64,000 nucleotides of DNA from Gammaproteobacteria bacterium (lineage in GTDB: Bacteria > Pseudomonadota > Gammaproteobacteria > UBA5861): contig JAKSCV010000002.1 of the NCBI GenBank assembly GCA_022360445.1, positions 1 through 64,000 of the forward strand, in the 5' to 3' direction. How positions within the stretch are numbered: position 1 is the first letter of the stretch; every line of letters begins with the position of its first letter. Below are positions 49,539 to 58,983 of this stretch, piece by piece. The notes below the pieces were generated by a model. The model was not told the DNA's origin and did no database searches. It saw only the letters and a list, made by a program, of their open reading frames with translations. A program made the position numbers and the translations under genes.

Positions 49539-49715
49539 AATATCTCCTGTTCAACTAAGGGAAAAATCCCTCGATATAATTAAGCGGCAACTGTGAGCGG
49601 TAATATGTACAGTTTAGCCCCGCATAATTGTATAGTATGCAGCTGTTTGTCTTGAAAGAAAACACAGAAAAGCAAGCAGCATCACCATCATTTTATACAA
49701 ACGAGCTGAATATTG

Positions 49716-50099
49716 ATGCATGATTCTCAACTTTTACGGGTAACCTGGATTTGCAGCTTAGTGCTCCTACTGACAACGGCCTGTGCCAGCTGGCTCCCGG
49801 ATGCACATAAACCCCCCGTCCAACAGGGAAACTTACTGGATGCTGAAAAACTGGCCCAACTGAAAATTGGTATGAATAAACAACAAGTACTTTTCTTGCT
49901 GGGCAGACCCGTCATCGAGGAAATATTCAGTAAAGAACGCTGGGATTATGTCTATTACAAAACCCAGCGAGCAGAGGCGTTCACTGCCAGCAGGTTGACT
50001 TTATACTTCGACGGAAACACTCTGACCCGCATCGAACGCAACGACAACGCAAATGTGAACAAAAAAATAAAAGAAGGCCCTGAAGAAACCGATGGATAA
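49716..50099 (+). CDS. bamE: Outer membrane assembly factor BamE
   Basis: 127 residues from the ATG at 49716. The signal peptide ends at the lipobox (LLLTTAC) with Cys near residue 23. QLKIGMNKQQVLFLLGRPVI and WDYVYY are the SmpA/OmlA signature. It belongs to the Bam complex that inserts beta-barrels. The 3' end overlaps the first cobalamin gene by 8 nt, which ties the two together in translation. Confidence 0.93.
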   Translation: MHDSQLLRVTWICSLVLLLTTACASWLPDAHKPPVQQGNLLDAEKLAQLKIGMNKQQVLFLLGRPVIEEIFSKERWDYVYYKTQRAEAFTASRLTLYFDGNTLTRIERNDNANVNKKIKEGPEETDG

Positions 50100-51102
50100 A
50101 GAGAAACAACGACCGGCTGAACCCGATATATTAGTGATTGGTCATGGCTCGAGAGACCAAGACGCCATCAACGAATTCATGACCGTTGCAGAAAACCTGA
50201 GAGCCCGTTTCCCAAACCGGCGTGTTGAAACCGGCTTTTTGGAATTTGCCCGCCCAACCATCGACACCGGAGCCACCAAGCTCATCGAGGCCGGTGCAAA
50301 AAATATTACTGCGATTCCTGGCATGCTGATGGCCGCAGGCCACGCGAAAAACGACATCCCCAGTGAAATCAATGCATTGAGTCAAGCTTACCCGCACATC
50401 ACCTTCACTTATGGAACCGAAATTGGCGTACAAGCGGCCATGCTGCGTGCCGCCAAAGCGCGCATCGAAGAGGCCGAGGCCGCTCTCGGCGAAACGTACG
50501 CCCGGGAAAACACCCTGTTACTGGTGGTAGGCCGCGGCGCCAACGACTCAGATGCCAACTCAAACATCAGCAAAATCACACGCATGCTCTGGGAAGGTAT
50601 GGGTTTTGGCTGGGCAGAAACCTGCTACAGCGGCGTAACCCGCCCACTGGTTGATGAAGCCCTGGAAACCAGTTTGAAGCTGGGATACCCAAACATCATC
50701 GTATTCCCCTATTTTTTGTTTACTGGCATTCTTATCAAACAAAAAATTTATGCAGTAGCAGATGAATTTCAGGCACAAAACCCTCACATTAATGTGATTA
50801 AAGCCGGCTACCTCAATGACCACCCAGAAGTCATACAAGCTTTTGTCGACAGGCTTCATGACACGGAAGAAGGCACCGGCGTCATGAACTGCCAGCTGTG
50901 CAAATACCGAGAACAAATTGTTGGCTTTGAGAGCGACGTTGGAACGCCACAGGCCGGCCATCACCATCACGTCAGAGGCATTGGTACCGATAGCGTGCAT
51001 CACTCGCACCCGCATGATCACACACACACCCATGAACATGATCACGAGCATGTACATAAAACTCATCCGATGCCGCCACGCCAGACGCCAAAAAGCTCAT
51101 GA
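50092..51102 (+). CDS. cbiX: Sirohydrochlorin cobaltochelatase CbiX, long form with His-rich tail
   Basis: 336 residues. Two chelatase halves are seen: IGHGSRDQDAINEF with the catalytic His, and GRGANDSDANSN in the second half. Near residue 265 is MNCQLCKYR, a possible iron-sulfur or metal site as in long CbiX. The tail (about 285-330) has 16 His, probably for storing cobalt. CbiX puts cobalt into sirohydrochlorin, the early (oxygen-independent) route. It opens the cluster, overlaps bamE by 8 nt and cobH by 4 nt. Confidence 0.93.
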   Translation: MDKEKQRPAEPDILVIGHGSRDQDAINEFMTVAENLRARFPNRRVETGFLEFARPTIDTGATKLIEAGAKNITAIPGMLMAAGHAKNDIPSEINALSQAYPHITFTYGTEIGVQAAMLRAAKARIEEAEAALGETYARENTLLLVVGRGANDSDANSNISKITRMLWEGMGFGWAETCYSGVTRPLVDEALETSLKLGYPNIIVFPYFLFTGILIKQKIYAVADEFQAQNPHINVIKAGYLNDHPEVIQAFVDRLHDTEEGTGVMNCQLCKYREQIVGFESDVGTPQAGHHHHVRGIGTDSVHHSHPHDHTHTHEHDHEHVHKTHPMPPRQTPKSS

Positions 51103-51743
51103 AATGGGACTATATTCGAAACCCGGAGGAAATCGAGCGGCAGTCTTTTCTAAAAATCAAAACACTCTGTTCACTCGACAAGCTCTCTCGAAAAGACGCA
51201 CAACTCGCCATGCGACTCGTGCACACGGCGGGAGACCCCAGCGTACTGGATGACCTGTTCTATACAAAAAACGCTGTCCAGGCGGGCTTGCAAGCACTCT
51301 CAAACCAAGCCCCCATTCTGTGTGATGTGGAAATGGTTCGCCATGGCATCAGCAAACGTTTCGTCTCTAACCCCTCTTATTGCTATTTAAACCAAGACGA
51401 CACTGTCGCGCTGGCGAAACAGCAAGAGATCAGCCGCAGTATGGCCGCTGTTGAACACTGGCAGCCCCGGCTCTCGGGAGCAATCGTCGTCATTGGGAAT
51501 GCACCCACAGCACTGTTCAGGCTTTTAGAGCTTCTCGATGCTGGTGCTCTCCCTCCCGCACTCATCATTGGCATGCCTGTTGGCTTTATTGGTGCAGCGG
51601 AATCCAAACAAGCCTTAATCGAATACCAGCATGAACACCCTGACCTTGAGATCATCACATTACATGGTCGGCGGGGAGGCAGTGCTTATGCTGCCGCAGC
51701 ACTCAATGCGATTGGGCGAATGCATCAAAGTATTTACCTATGA
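51099..51743 (+). CDS. cobH: Precorrin-8X methylmutase
   Basis: 214 residues. The N-terminal YIRNPEEIERQSF, MRLVHTAGDPS (catalytic His) and VIGNAPTALFRLLEL plus the GMPVGFIGAAESK segment are the CobH/CbiC marks. It moves the C11 methyl to C12 to give hydrogenobyrinate or its cobalt form. It overlaps the next gene by 4 nt. Confidence 0.95.
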   Translation: MKWDYIRNPEEIERQSFLKIKTLCSLDKLSRKDAQLAMRLVHTAGDPSVLDDLFYTKNAVQAGLQALSNQAPILCDVEMVRHGISKRFVSNPSYCYLNQDDTVALAKQQEISRSMAAVEHWQPRLSGAIVVIGNAPTALFRLLELLDAGALPPALIIGMPVGFIGAAESKQALIEYQHEHPDLEIITLHGRRGGSAYAAAALNAIGRMHQSIYL

Positions 51744-52978
51744 AACAAATTGACATTATTGGACTGAGTGGCGACTCGCCACTCTCACTGCACCCTTCTG
51801 CCCGTATAGCACTTGAAAAGGCCGACATTCTCTACGGCAGCGAACGACAACTTGCGCTGGTTCCCGGCTACAAAGGTCATTACCGGCAGATTCCCTCTCC
51901 TTTTTCACAATTGCGAGGCGAAATCACACAGCTGATGACGCCAGAGCACGCTGCCGAGCATGTGGTCCTTCTCGCATCGGGTGACCCTCTTTTTTACGGC
52001 GTCGGGGGCTGGCTTACACGGTGGATAACAGGAGTCAACCTTTGCTTTCACCCTCAGCCCAGTGCAATTCAACTGGCTTTTTCGCGCATTGGCAAACCTT
52101 GGGAAGAAGCGTGTGTCTTGAGCGTGCACGGGCGCCCACTGAGCGCTCTGCGCCGGGAAGTGGGCCGCCACACGCTGCTGGCCGTGCTAACCGACAACAA
52201 CAACCACCCCAAGGCCATTGCTCAGGCGCTAGTCGATATGCACTTTGGCGACTCCACCACCTGGGTCGCAGAGGATCTGGAAACCCGTAGCGAGAAGGTC
52301 CGCTGCTTTTCAGCCAGGGAACTGGCCCAAAGCCCACAAATATTTTCACCTCTGAATGTGGTCATCATCGAAGCCCGCGGCCAAAGCAACCTGTCGCCCA
52401 GCTTTCCGGGCATTCCAAACACCGCTTTTTCTACAGGATCCCCTGCCGGACAAGGCATGCTCACCAAGCGCGAAGTCCGCCTTGCAGCACTCGCCCAGCT
52501 GCAACCACCACCGGGCACCATCGGCTGGGATATCGGTGCTGGCTGCGGTGGCCTGGCCGTGGAATGGGCCCGGTGGAGTACGCAAGGCCGTATTTATGCT
52601 ATAGAAATCAATCCAGAGCGCCTGAAACATCTTCACATCAATCAGCAACGGTTTGGCGTGGAAAATCATTTACAGATCGTGGCCGGGCGAGCACCTGATG
52701 CGTTACAAGCCCTACCAACACCGCACTCAATCTACCTGGGCGGCAGCCAGGGGCAAGCAACAGAAATATTGGCGTACTGTTGGGGAAGACTCGCACCGGG
52801 CGGAAGAATCGTGATCCCAGCGGTGACCCTGGAAACGCGCTCAGAACTGATCACATTGGCCAAAGGCAAGTCCGCTGAGTGGCTTGAAGTCGCTGTGGCA
52901 TCTGGCAAACGCGTCGGCGACCTCACGATGATGGAACCCCAGCGAGCGGTTCTTCTTCTGACACTGGAAAAGACATGA
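51740..52978 (+). CDS. cobL: Precorrin-6Y C5,15-methyltransferase (CbiE-CbiT fusion)
   Basis: 412 residues, two domains. Residues 1-210 are the CbiE methyltransferase (IDIIGLSGDSP at the start, LASGDPLFYGVGG near residue 75). Residues 230-412 are the CbiT part with GWDIGAGCGGLAVEWAR, the SAM-binding motif. The fused enzyme methylates C5 and C15 and decarboxylates C12. It overlaps neighbours by 4 nt on both sides. Confidence 0.94.
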   Translation: MKQIDIIGLSGDSPLSLHPSARIALEKADILYGSERQLALVPGYKGHYRQIPSPFSQLRGEITQLMTPEHAAEHVVLLASGDPLFYGVGGWLTRWITGVNLCFHPQPSAIQLAFSRIGKPWEEACVLSVHGRPLSALRREVGRHTLLAVLTDNNNHPKAIAQALVDMHFGDSTTWVAEDLETRSEKVRCFSARELAQSPQIFSPLNVVIIEARGQSNLSPSFPGIPNTAFSTGSPAGQGMLTKREVRLAALAQLQPPPGTIGWDIGAGCGGLAVEWARWSTQGRIYAIEINPERLKHLHINQQRFGVENHLQIVAGRAPDALQALPTPHSIYLGGSQGQATEILAYCWGRLAPGGRIVIPAVTLETRSELITLAKGKSAEWLEVAVASGKRVGDLTMMEPQRAVLLLTLEKT

Positions 52979-53673
52979 CCCAAGCCACATTTTATGGCAT
53001 AGGCGTTGGCCCCGGAGACCCAGAATTGCTCACATTAAAAGCCGCACGGCTAATCGCCCAGGCAGATGTGGTGGCCTATCCCAGTACGACTTGGAAAGAG
53101 TCGACTGCGCGCTCTATTGCACAAGCCCATATCCAGAGCCATCAAACAGAATATCCCATCCCGTTGCCCATGCATGCAGATCGAACAGAGACCGAGGCCA
53201 TTTATACCCAGGCCGCACAGGATATTGACCACTATCTGAGAGACGGTCGTCAAGTCGCTTTTCTGTGCCTTGGAGATCCAATGCTGTATGGTAGCTTCGT
53301 TTACCTTTATCGCCGCCTTCACCATCAGCACCGAATCAGCATCGTGCCTGGTATCAACTCCTTCAGTGCCGCCTCGGCCGTCTCCAAAATCCCTTTGGCC
53401 ACCTTGGAACAATCCTTATCGCTGGTAGCGGGCTCTACCCCGGATCCGTCGCTCGTCGACGCACTGAATCAACATGATACCGTGATCATTCTCAAAGCCG
53501 GACGCCACCGCCACCATATTGCCTCTCTCATCGGTCAAGCCGGGAGAGTACAAGAAGCTGCTTACATTGAACATGCCAGCAAGCCGGAACAACAAATCTA
53601 TCACGACATTACCCAACTCCCAGACGGACCCGGCACCTATTTCTCACTCTTCCTGGTTGCCCGGCAGTCATGA
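52975..53673 (+). CDS. cobI: Precorrin-2 C20-methyltransferase
   Basis: 232 residues, one tetrapyrrole methylase domain. YGIGVGPGDPELLTLKAARL at the N-terminus, CLGDPMLYGSF near residue 100 and VPGINSFSAASA near 122 are the SAM and substrate motifs; the order of motifs fits CobI/CbiL. It adds the C20 methyl, later lost on ring contraction. Confidence 0.93.
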   Translation: MTQATFYGIGVGPGDPELLTLKAARLIAQADVVAYPSTTWKESTARSIAQAHIQSHQTEYPIPLPMHADRTETEAIYTQAAQDIDHYLRDGRQVAFLCLGDPMLYGSFVYLYRRLHHQHRISIVPGINSFSAASAVSKIPLATLEQSLSLVAGSTPDPSLVDALNQHDTVIILKAGRHRHHIASLIGQAGRVQEAAYIEHASKPEQQIYHDITQLPDGPGTYFSLFLVARQS

Positions 53674-54455
53674 TGAGCCCCCATCCGATCATTTTCAGCC
53701 TTACAGATCACGGTCAAAAGCTGGGGAAGCGAATCCAGCAAAGCGATCCGAGTGCGCAACACCTACACCGCCCCCCACATTTCCGAGCCAAGGTTGAACA
53801 TTGTTTTATCCAAGGCCACCCTTTAGTCATGATCTGTGCAACCGGCATTGTCGTTCGAACACTCGCCACTGTTTTACAGAATAAGTACCAAGACCCACCG
53901 GTTTTGGTACTGGATGACCAAGGCCAATTCGTGATACCGCTCCTTTCCGGGCACGAAGGAGGTGCCAACGAATGGGGGCGACAACTGGCTGACCAGTTGA
54001 GCGCCCAACTGGTGCTCACCTCACATGCCACGTATACCCGCCCCTGTTATGTACTGGGAATGGGCTGTGAACGGGGCACTCCCTTGTCTACCCTGGAAAG
54101 TTTAGTCGAAACGGGCTTACATCTGCATCAGCTCACATTCGCGGAAATTAACGCGATCGCCAGCATTGAATTGAAAAGTGACGAAGACGGATTGCTTGCA
54201 CTCGCAGACAAGCACCAATGGCCCATCCATTTTTACTCCGCGCCAACCCTGCGGACTTATGATGCGCAACTGACCCAACGCTCGGACATTGTTTACCGCG
54301 AAACCGGCTGCTACGGTGTCGCCGAAGCGGCCGCTTTGGCTTGCGCTGAGACCAAAACTGGCACAAAAGCCGAATTACTATTGGCAAAAATTAAAAACAA
54401 GCAGGCAACACTGGCGATTGCCCGCGCCTACTTGAAACCTGAGGTCACACTATGA
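53670..54455 (+). CDS. cbiG: Cobalt-precorrin 5A hydrolase CbiG
   Basis: 261 residues, two halves. The N-terminal CbiG domain has VMICATGIVVR and PLLSGHEGGANEWGRQLA; the C-terminal CobE/GbiG part has VLGMGCERGTPL and an ETGCYGVAEAAAL end. The middle domain of long CbiG is missing, as in many members. It opens the lactone ring and releases the C20 fragment as acetaldehyde, which points to the oxygen-independent route. Confidence 0.9.
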   Translation: MMSPHPIIFSLTDHGQKLGKRIQQSDPSAQHLHRPPHFRAKVEHCFIQGHPLVMICATGIVVRTLATVLQNKYQDPPVLVLDDQGQFVIPLLSGHEGGANEWGRQLADQLSAQLVLTSHATYTRPCYVLGMGCERGTPLSTLESLVETGLHLHQLTFAEINAIASIELKSDEDGLLALADKHQWPIHFYSAPTLRTYDAQLTQRSDIVYRETGCYGVAEAAALACAETKTGTKAELLLAKIKNKQATLAIARAYLKPEVTL

Positions 54456-55228
54456 ATACCCTGTTTATTGTGGGAACCGGGCCGGGCTCAATGGCCTATC
54501 TCAGCCCCGCAGCCCGAGAAGCCATTACCCAGTCCAGGCATTTGGTGGGCTATCAACTTTATCTCGATTTACTGGGTGAGTTAGCTATCGGAAAAGAGCA
54601 CCATGCCAAAGCGCTGGGTGAAGAAATTGACCGCGCCCACCTAGCTCTGGATATTGCGGCCCGGGAGCCGGGTGCCACAGCCCTCATTTCCAGCGGGGAT
54701 GCCGGCATCTACGCCATGGCGTCCGTCGTGTTCGAGTTACTCGACAAAGAGGCGCGACCAGAATGGCAGTCTGTTACCGTGAACGTCATTCCAAGCCCAA
54801 CGGCGATGCAATTGGTCGCAGCCCACGCCGGAGCCCCACTGGGCCATGACTTTTGCACCATTTCCTTATCGGATCTTTTAACGCCTTGGGAAACCATTGA
54901 AGCCCGCATCCACGCCGCAGGACAGGGTGACTTTATCGTCGCACTCTATAATCCGGTATCACAAAAACGCGATTGGCAACTCAACACAGCCAAAGACATT
55001 CTGCTCCAATACCTCCCGGCGGAAACCCCCGTTCTCCTGGGTCGACAAATGACCCGTCCAGAAGAACAAGTCCGAACACTCACGCTGGCTACGCTCAGTG
55101 CTGCCGATGTTGATATGCTCACTCTGGTCATCATCGGCAACCGTGAAAGCCGTGCTTTCCAACACGGTGGGCGACATCATGTTTACACGCCCCGCGGTTA
55201 TGCTCGAAAACTGGAGAGTCACACATGA
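54452..55228 (+). CDS. cobJ: Precorrin-3B C17-methyltransferase
   Basis: 258 residues. FIVGTGPGSMAYLSPAAREA, ISSGDAGIYAMA and FIVALYNPVSQKR-like residues near 170 mark the CobJ/CbiH group. It carries out C17 methylation and ring contraction. It sits between cbiG and cobM with 4-nt overlaps. Confidence 0.94.
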   Translation: MNTLFIVGTGPGSMAYLSPAAREAITQSRHLVGYQLYLDLLGELAIGKEHHAKALGEEIDRAHLALDIAAREPGATALISSGDAGIYAMASVVFELLDKEARPEWQSVTVNVIPSPTAMQLVAAHAGAPLGHDFCTISLSDLLTPWETIEARIHAAGQGDFIVALYNPVSQKRDWQLNTAKDILLQYLPAETPVLLGRQMTRPEEQVRTLTLATLSAADVDMLTLVIIGNRESRAFQHGGRHHVYTPRGYARKLESHT

Positions 55229-55983
55229 CGGTTTATTTTATCGGTGCCGGTCCCGGAGACCCGGAACTTATTACGGTTCGCGGCCAGCGCTTGATCAGCG
55301 AATGCCCTGTCATTCTCTATGCCGGCTCGCTTGTGCCGGAAGCGGTACTCGAAAAGGCCGCAGCAGGCGCTCAGCTAATCAATACTGCAGAGTTACATCT
55401 GGAACAAATCGTTGCCTACATTAAAGCAGCGCATCAGTCCCATCACGATGTGGCCCGAGTTCACTCGGGAGATCCCTCACTTTACGGCGCGATTGGCGAA
55501 CAGATTCGCGAACTTGAGCGCCTGAATATCCCTTACAATGTGGTCCCTGGAGTGACAGCCACTGCCGCCAGTGCCGCCCTGCTGAAAAAAGAGCTGACGC
55601 TGCCGGATGTTTCCCAAACGGTTATCTTGACCCGGTATGCTGGTAAAACCCCTATGCCAGAGAAAGAGTCGCTGGAGGCGCTTGCCAAACACGGTGCCAC
55701 ACTGGCCATTCATTTAGGCATTACCAAAATTCATCGCATTGCGAAAATTTTAATCCCCAAGTACGGTGAAGACTGCCCTGTCGCCGTTATTTTCCGCGCC
55801 AGCTGGCCCGATCAGCAGGTTATCAGGGGCACACTGGCAACCATCGCAGAAAAAGTACGCGAGGCGAAAATCAAGCGTACGGCCTTAATCCTGGTCGGTC
55901 GTGTTCTGGACGAAAGCAGTTTTACTTCATCACGGCTGTACCACGAGGATCACGCGCATATTTTTCGCCCTAAAATGCGATAG
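55225..55983 (+). CDS. cobM: Precorrin-4 C11-methyltransferase
   Basis: 252 residues. YFIGAGPGDPELITVRGQRL, ARVHSGDPSLYGAIGEQ, VVPGVTATAASAA and LTRYAGKTPMPE are typical of CobM/CbiF. It methylates C11. It is the last corrin-ring gene of the block; cbiD (C1 methylation) and cbiJ/cobK (reduction) are not here. Confidence 0.95.
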   Translation: MTVYFIGAGPGDPELITVRGQRLISECPVILYAGSLVPEAVLEKAAAGAQLINTAELHLEQIVAYIKAAHQSHHDVARVHSGDPSLYGAIGEQIRELERLNIPYNVVPGVTATAASAALLKKELTLPDVSQTVILTRYAGKTPMPEKESLEALAKHGATLAIHLGITKIHRIAKILIPKYGEDCPVAVIFRASWPDQQVIRGTLATIAEKVREAKIKRTALILVGRVLDESSFTSSRLYHEDHAHIFRPKMR

Positions 55984-56035
55984 AGGAATCCCCCCTGGCA
56001 TCGTAATCCCTGTGTCGAATTGGTATAGTCGCACC

Positions 56036-56503
56036 ATGACTGTGCGACTGACTGTTACTTTATTCATCAGCATTCTGTCACTCGGATGCTCCCACACTGA
56101 GACGAAAATGCCTGAGCCAACACGCCCCTATCAACTGGCCCCGTGCCCAGACTCACCAAACTGCGTCTCCAGCCTGGCTGAAGACGATAAACATCGCATC
56201 GAACCCTTTATCCTCTCACAGACCCTTGCCGCAGCCTGGCCTGAACTGGTCGATATCGTGAAAAAACAGCCTCGCACCCGGATCGTTGAGAATCAACCAG
56301 GGTATTTGCATACCGAAGTCCGCAGCCTGATTTTCAGATTCCTGGACCACCTGGAGTTGAGCGGAGATGTCAACGGCTATCGTCTGGATGTCCGCTCAGC
56401 CTCTGTCACGGGTTATTCCGATTTAGGAGTAAACCGTAAACGCGTGGAGACACTGCGCCGTGCTTTTGAGGCCCAAGGCTTGCTCAAACCCACGACTGAT
56501 TGA
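56036..56503 (+). CDS. DUF1499-family lipoprotein
   Basis: 155 residues from the ATG at 56036. A signal with lipobox (ILSLGC) gives a lipidated Cys near residue 18. The DUF1499 core is clear: LAPCPDSPNCVSSLAED, then LHTEVRSLIFRFLDHLEL and DLGVNRKRVETLR at the end. Function is unknown. It follows the cobalamin genes by 52 bp, and its stop overlaps a frame leading into the next gene without coding meaning. Confidence 0.87.
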   Translation: MTVRLTVTLFISILSLGCSHTETKMPEPTRPYQLAPCPDSPNCVSSLAEDDKHRIEPFILSQTLAAAWPELVDIVKKQPRTRIVENQPGYLHTEVRSLIFRFLDHLELSGDVNGYRLDVRSASVTGYSDLGVNRKRVETLRRAFEAQGLLKPTTD

Positions 56504-56562
56504 CCGTTACACCACATCCGGTACGCTTTCAGTGCATAAGAATAATCACTAAGGAGCTGTTC

Positions 56563-58983
56563 ATGCCCCACCCCAAAGCACTCTCTGTTGATGACATCAC
56601 CGCTTGTTGTGACCCTGATCAGTTCCACTTTGAAACGACCGCCGAGTTAGATAGCCTGGACCGCATTATTGGGCAGGAACGCGCCATTGAGTCGATCCGC
56701 TTTGGCATTGGGGTCAAAAACAATGGCTATAATCTCTTCGTACTTGGGCCACCCGGAGTGGGTAAGTCCACTGCGATTAACCAACACCTTGCCGATAAAG
56801 CCACAGCGGCCGAAACACCCAACGACTGGTGCTATGTCAACAATTTTCAGGATGAGACTAAGCCAGTCCTGTTAAGCCTGCCAACAGGCCGGGGGCAGAC
56901 TTTACGACGTGATATGGCTCAGTTGATTGAAGATCTGCAATCGGCGATCCCCACGGCGTTTGACAGTGAAGAATACAAAGCCAGAGCGCAATTGATCCAG
57001 TCTGAACTGCAAACGTGTGAAGAAAATGCCTTCCGTTCGTTGAACAAAGAAGCGACTGAACACAGTATCAACATCTATCAAACCCCCGGACAATTTTCGT
57101 TTGTGCCTTCTAAAAATGGGGAAGACATTCCGCCACAAGCATTCGAAAAAATGGACAAATCGAAACGGGAAAAGTACGAAGAAGCCACCGCGCATTTACA
57201 AAAAAAGCTGCAGGATATTCTGCAAAATGAGATTCCAAAGTGGCGCAAAGAAGCGCGAGAAAAATTCCGCAAACTGAATCAGAAAATAACGGAGGAGACC
57301 GTCTCCCTCCCCATTGCCAATCTGCTTTCGCGCTACACTGACCTTCCTAAAGTCATCCATTACCTCAATGCTGTACAAAAAAATATTATCGAAAATACCC
57401 GTGACTTTTTAAAACAGGAGCCGCCTGCTCAGATGCCTCAAGCAGAGCCCGAAGTACTGTACCGTTTTGAAGTCAATCTTATCCTGGATCATGCTGAAAC
57501 CCAGGGAGTACCGGTTATTCATGAGGAACACCCCAGTTACGGTAACCTCATCGGTCGAATCGAACACAATGCCTACATGGGAGCTTTGACCACAAACTTT
57601 ACCCTGATTAAGCCCGGCGCACTGCACAAAGCCAACGGAGGCTACCTAATTCTTGATGCTCGCCGATTGCTGATGCAACCCTATGCATGGGAAGGTCTCA
57701 AACAGGCATTATATTCGGATGAAATACGCATTCAGTCACTGGAACAGGTAATGAGCCTGGGTAGTGCAGCGACACTGGAACCGGAGACGATGCCGCTGGA
57801 TATCAAAATTATCCTGTTAGGTGACCGCCTCCTGTACTACCTGCTGCATGCCCGTGACCCTGACTTTGCGGAATTGTTTAAAGTCCCCGCCGATTTCGAA
57901 GAAAGCCTGGATCGCAGCCCGGAAAATGACCAGCTCTATGCGCGATTAATCGCCACGATTGTTGAAAAGCACCAATTATTGCCTTTTGACAAATACGCTG
58001 TGGCGGCTGTGATTCAGCAAAGCATGAGACTCGTCGCCGACACTGCAAAGCTCTCAACCCACATGCGCAGTATTTCTGACCTTCTCATCGAGGCCAGCCA
58101 CTGGGCAAGCGAAGCACAGCGGCCACATGTAATTCAAGACGATATTCATAAAGCAGTGACCTACCAGGTTGAGCGAGTGGACCGGGTGAGAGACCGTATG
58201 ACAGAAGCGATCTTGCGCAATGCCGTACTCATTGATACTGACGGCGATCAAGTTGGGCAGGTCAATGGTTTGGCTGTTTATTCTATGGGCAGTTTCTCTT
58301 TTGGCAAACCTTCCCGCATTACGGCAACGACACGCCTGGGCGATGGCCGGCTAATTGACATTGCCCGCGAAACAAAAATGGGCGGCCCTACGCATACCAA
58401 GGGAGTTTTTATCTTGCAGAGTTTTATGGGCGCGCGTTATGGACAAAGCCACGCACTGGCCTTCCATGGCAGCCTCTCCTTTGAGCAATCCTATGGCGGT
58501 ATTGACGGGGATAGCGCCTCCATGGCCGAGCTGTGTGCCCTGCTGTCCTCGCTGAGTGACATTCCCATCAAACAATCACTGGCCATTACCGGGTCTGTCA
58601 ACCAGTTGGGGCAAGCGCAGGTGATTGGTGGCGTGAATGAAAAAGTGGAAGGGTTTTACGATATTTGTCAGGCACGCGGCCTGACCGGCACTCAAGGGGC
58701 CATCATTCCCCGAGGTAATATTAAAAACTTGGTGCTGCGTGAAGATGTGATGGAGTCAGTCCGCGAAGGAAAATTTCACATCTACCCTATGGACACTGTC
58801 GATGAAGCCATTACACTACTCACAGGCGTTGCCGCCGGTGAACGAAATACCCGTGGCCAGTATCCAAAAGACTCGGTCAACGGCAAAGTTCAACGCCGCC
58901 TGAAACACTTTGCCGATCTGCGCAACAATCACCGGCAAACAAAATCGGCGACACAAAAAGCCAAGAAACCAACGGATGAATAA
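56563..58983 (+). CDS. Lon-like ATP-dependent protease (AAA plus S16 peptidase)
   Basis: 806 residues from the ATG at 56563, which has AAGGAG ahead. GPPGVGKSTAINQ near residue 66 is Walker A, followed by a long insert with coiled coils (about 130-270). The C-terminal S16 domain has the catalytic Ser in GDSASMAEL and Lys in NEKVEG. The layout is that of the E. coli YcbZ-type (LonC-like) proteins rather than classic Lon, which has a LAN domain. Substrates are unknown. Confidence 0.9.
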   Translation: MPHPKALSVDDITACCDPDQFHFETTAELDSLDRIIGQERAIESIRFGIGVKNNGYNLFVLGPPGVGKSTAINQHLADKATAAETPNDWCYVNNFQDETKPVLLSLPTGRGQTLRRDMAQLIEDLQSAIPTAFDSEEYKARAQLIQSELQTCEENAFRSLNKEATEHSINIYQTPGQFSFVPSKNGEDIPPQAFEKMDKSKREKYEEATAHLQKKLQDILQNEIPKWRKEAREKFRKLNQKITEETVSLPIANLLSRYTDLPKVIHYLNAVQKNIIENTRDFLKQEPPAQMPQAEPEVLYRFEVNLILDHAETQGVPVIHEEHPSYGNLIGRIEHNAYMGALTTNFTLIKPGALHKANGGYLILDARRLLMQPYAWEGLKQALYSDEIRIQSLEQVMSLGSAATLEPETMPLDIKIILLGDRLLYYLLHARDPDFAELFKVPADFEESLDRSPENDQLYARLIATIVEKHQLLPFDKYAVAAVIQQSMRLVADTAKLSTHMRSISDLLIEASHWASEAQRPHVIQDDIHKAVTYQVERVDRVRDRMTEAILRNAVLIDTDGDQVGQVNGLAVYSMGSFSFGKPSRITATTRLGDGRLIDIARETKMGGPTHTKGVFILQSFMGARYGQSHALAFHGSLSFEQSYGGIDGDSASMAELCALLSSLSDIPIKQSLAITGSVNQLGQAQVIGGVNEKVEGFYDICQARGLTGTQGAIIPRGNIKNLVLREDVMESVREGKFHIYPMDTVDEAITLLTGVAAGERNTRGQYPKDSVNGKVQRRLKHFADLRNNHRQTKSATQKAKKPTDE

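Noticed and set aside
49539-49715. Fur box or cobalamin riboswitch between fur and bamE
   Set aside because: Only 177 bp are available; no 19-bp Fur-box palindrome or B12-box stands out, so I do not claim either.
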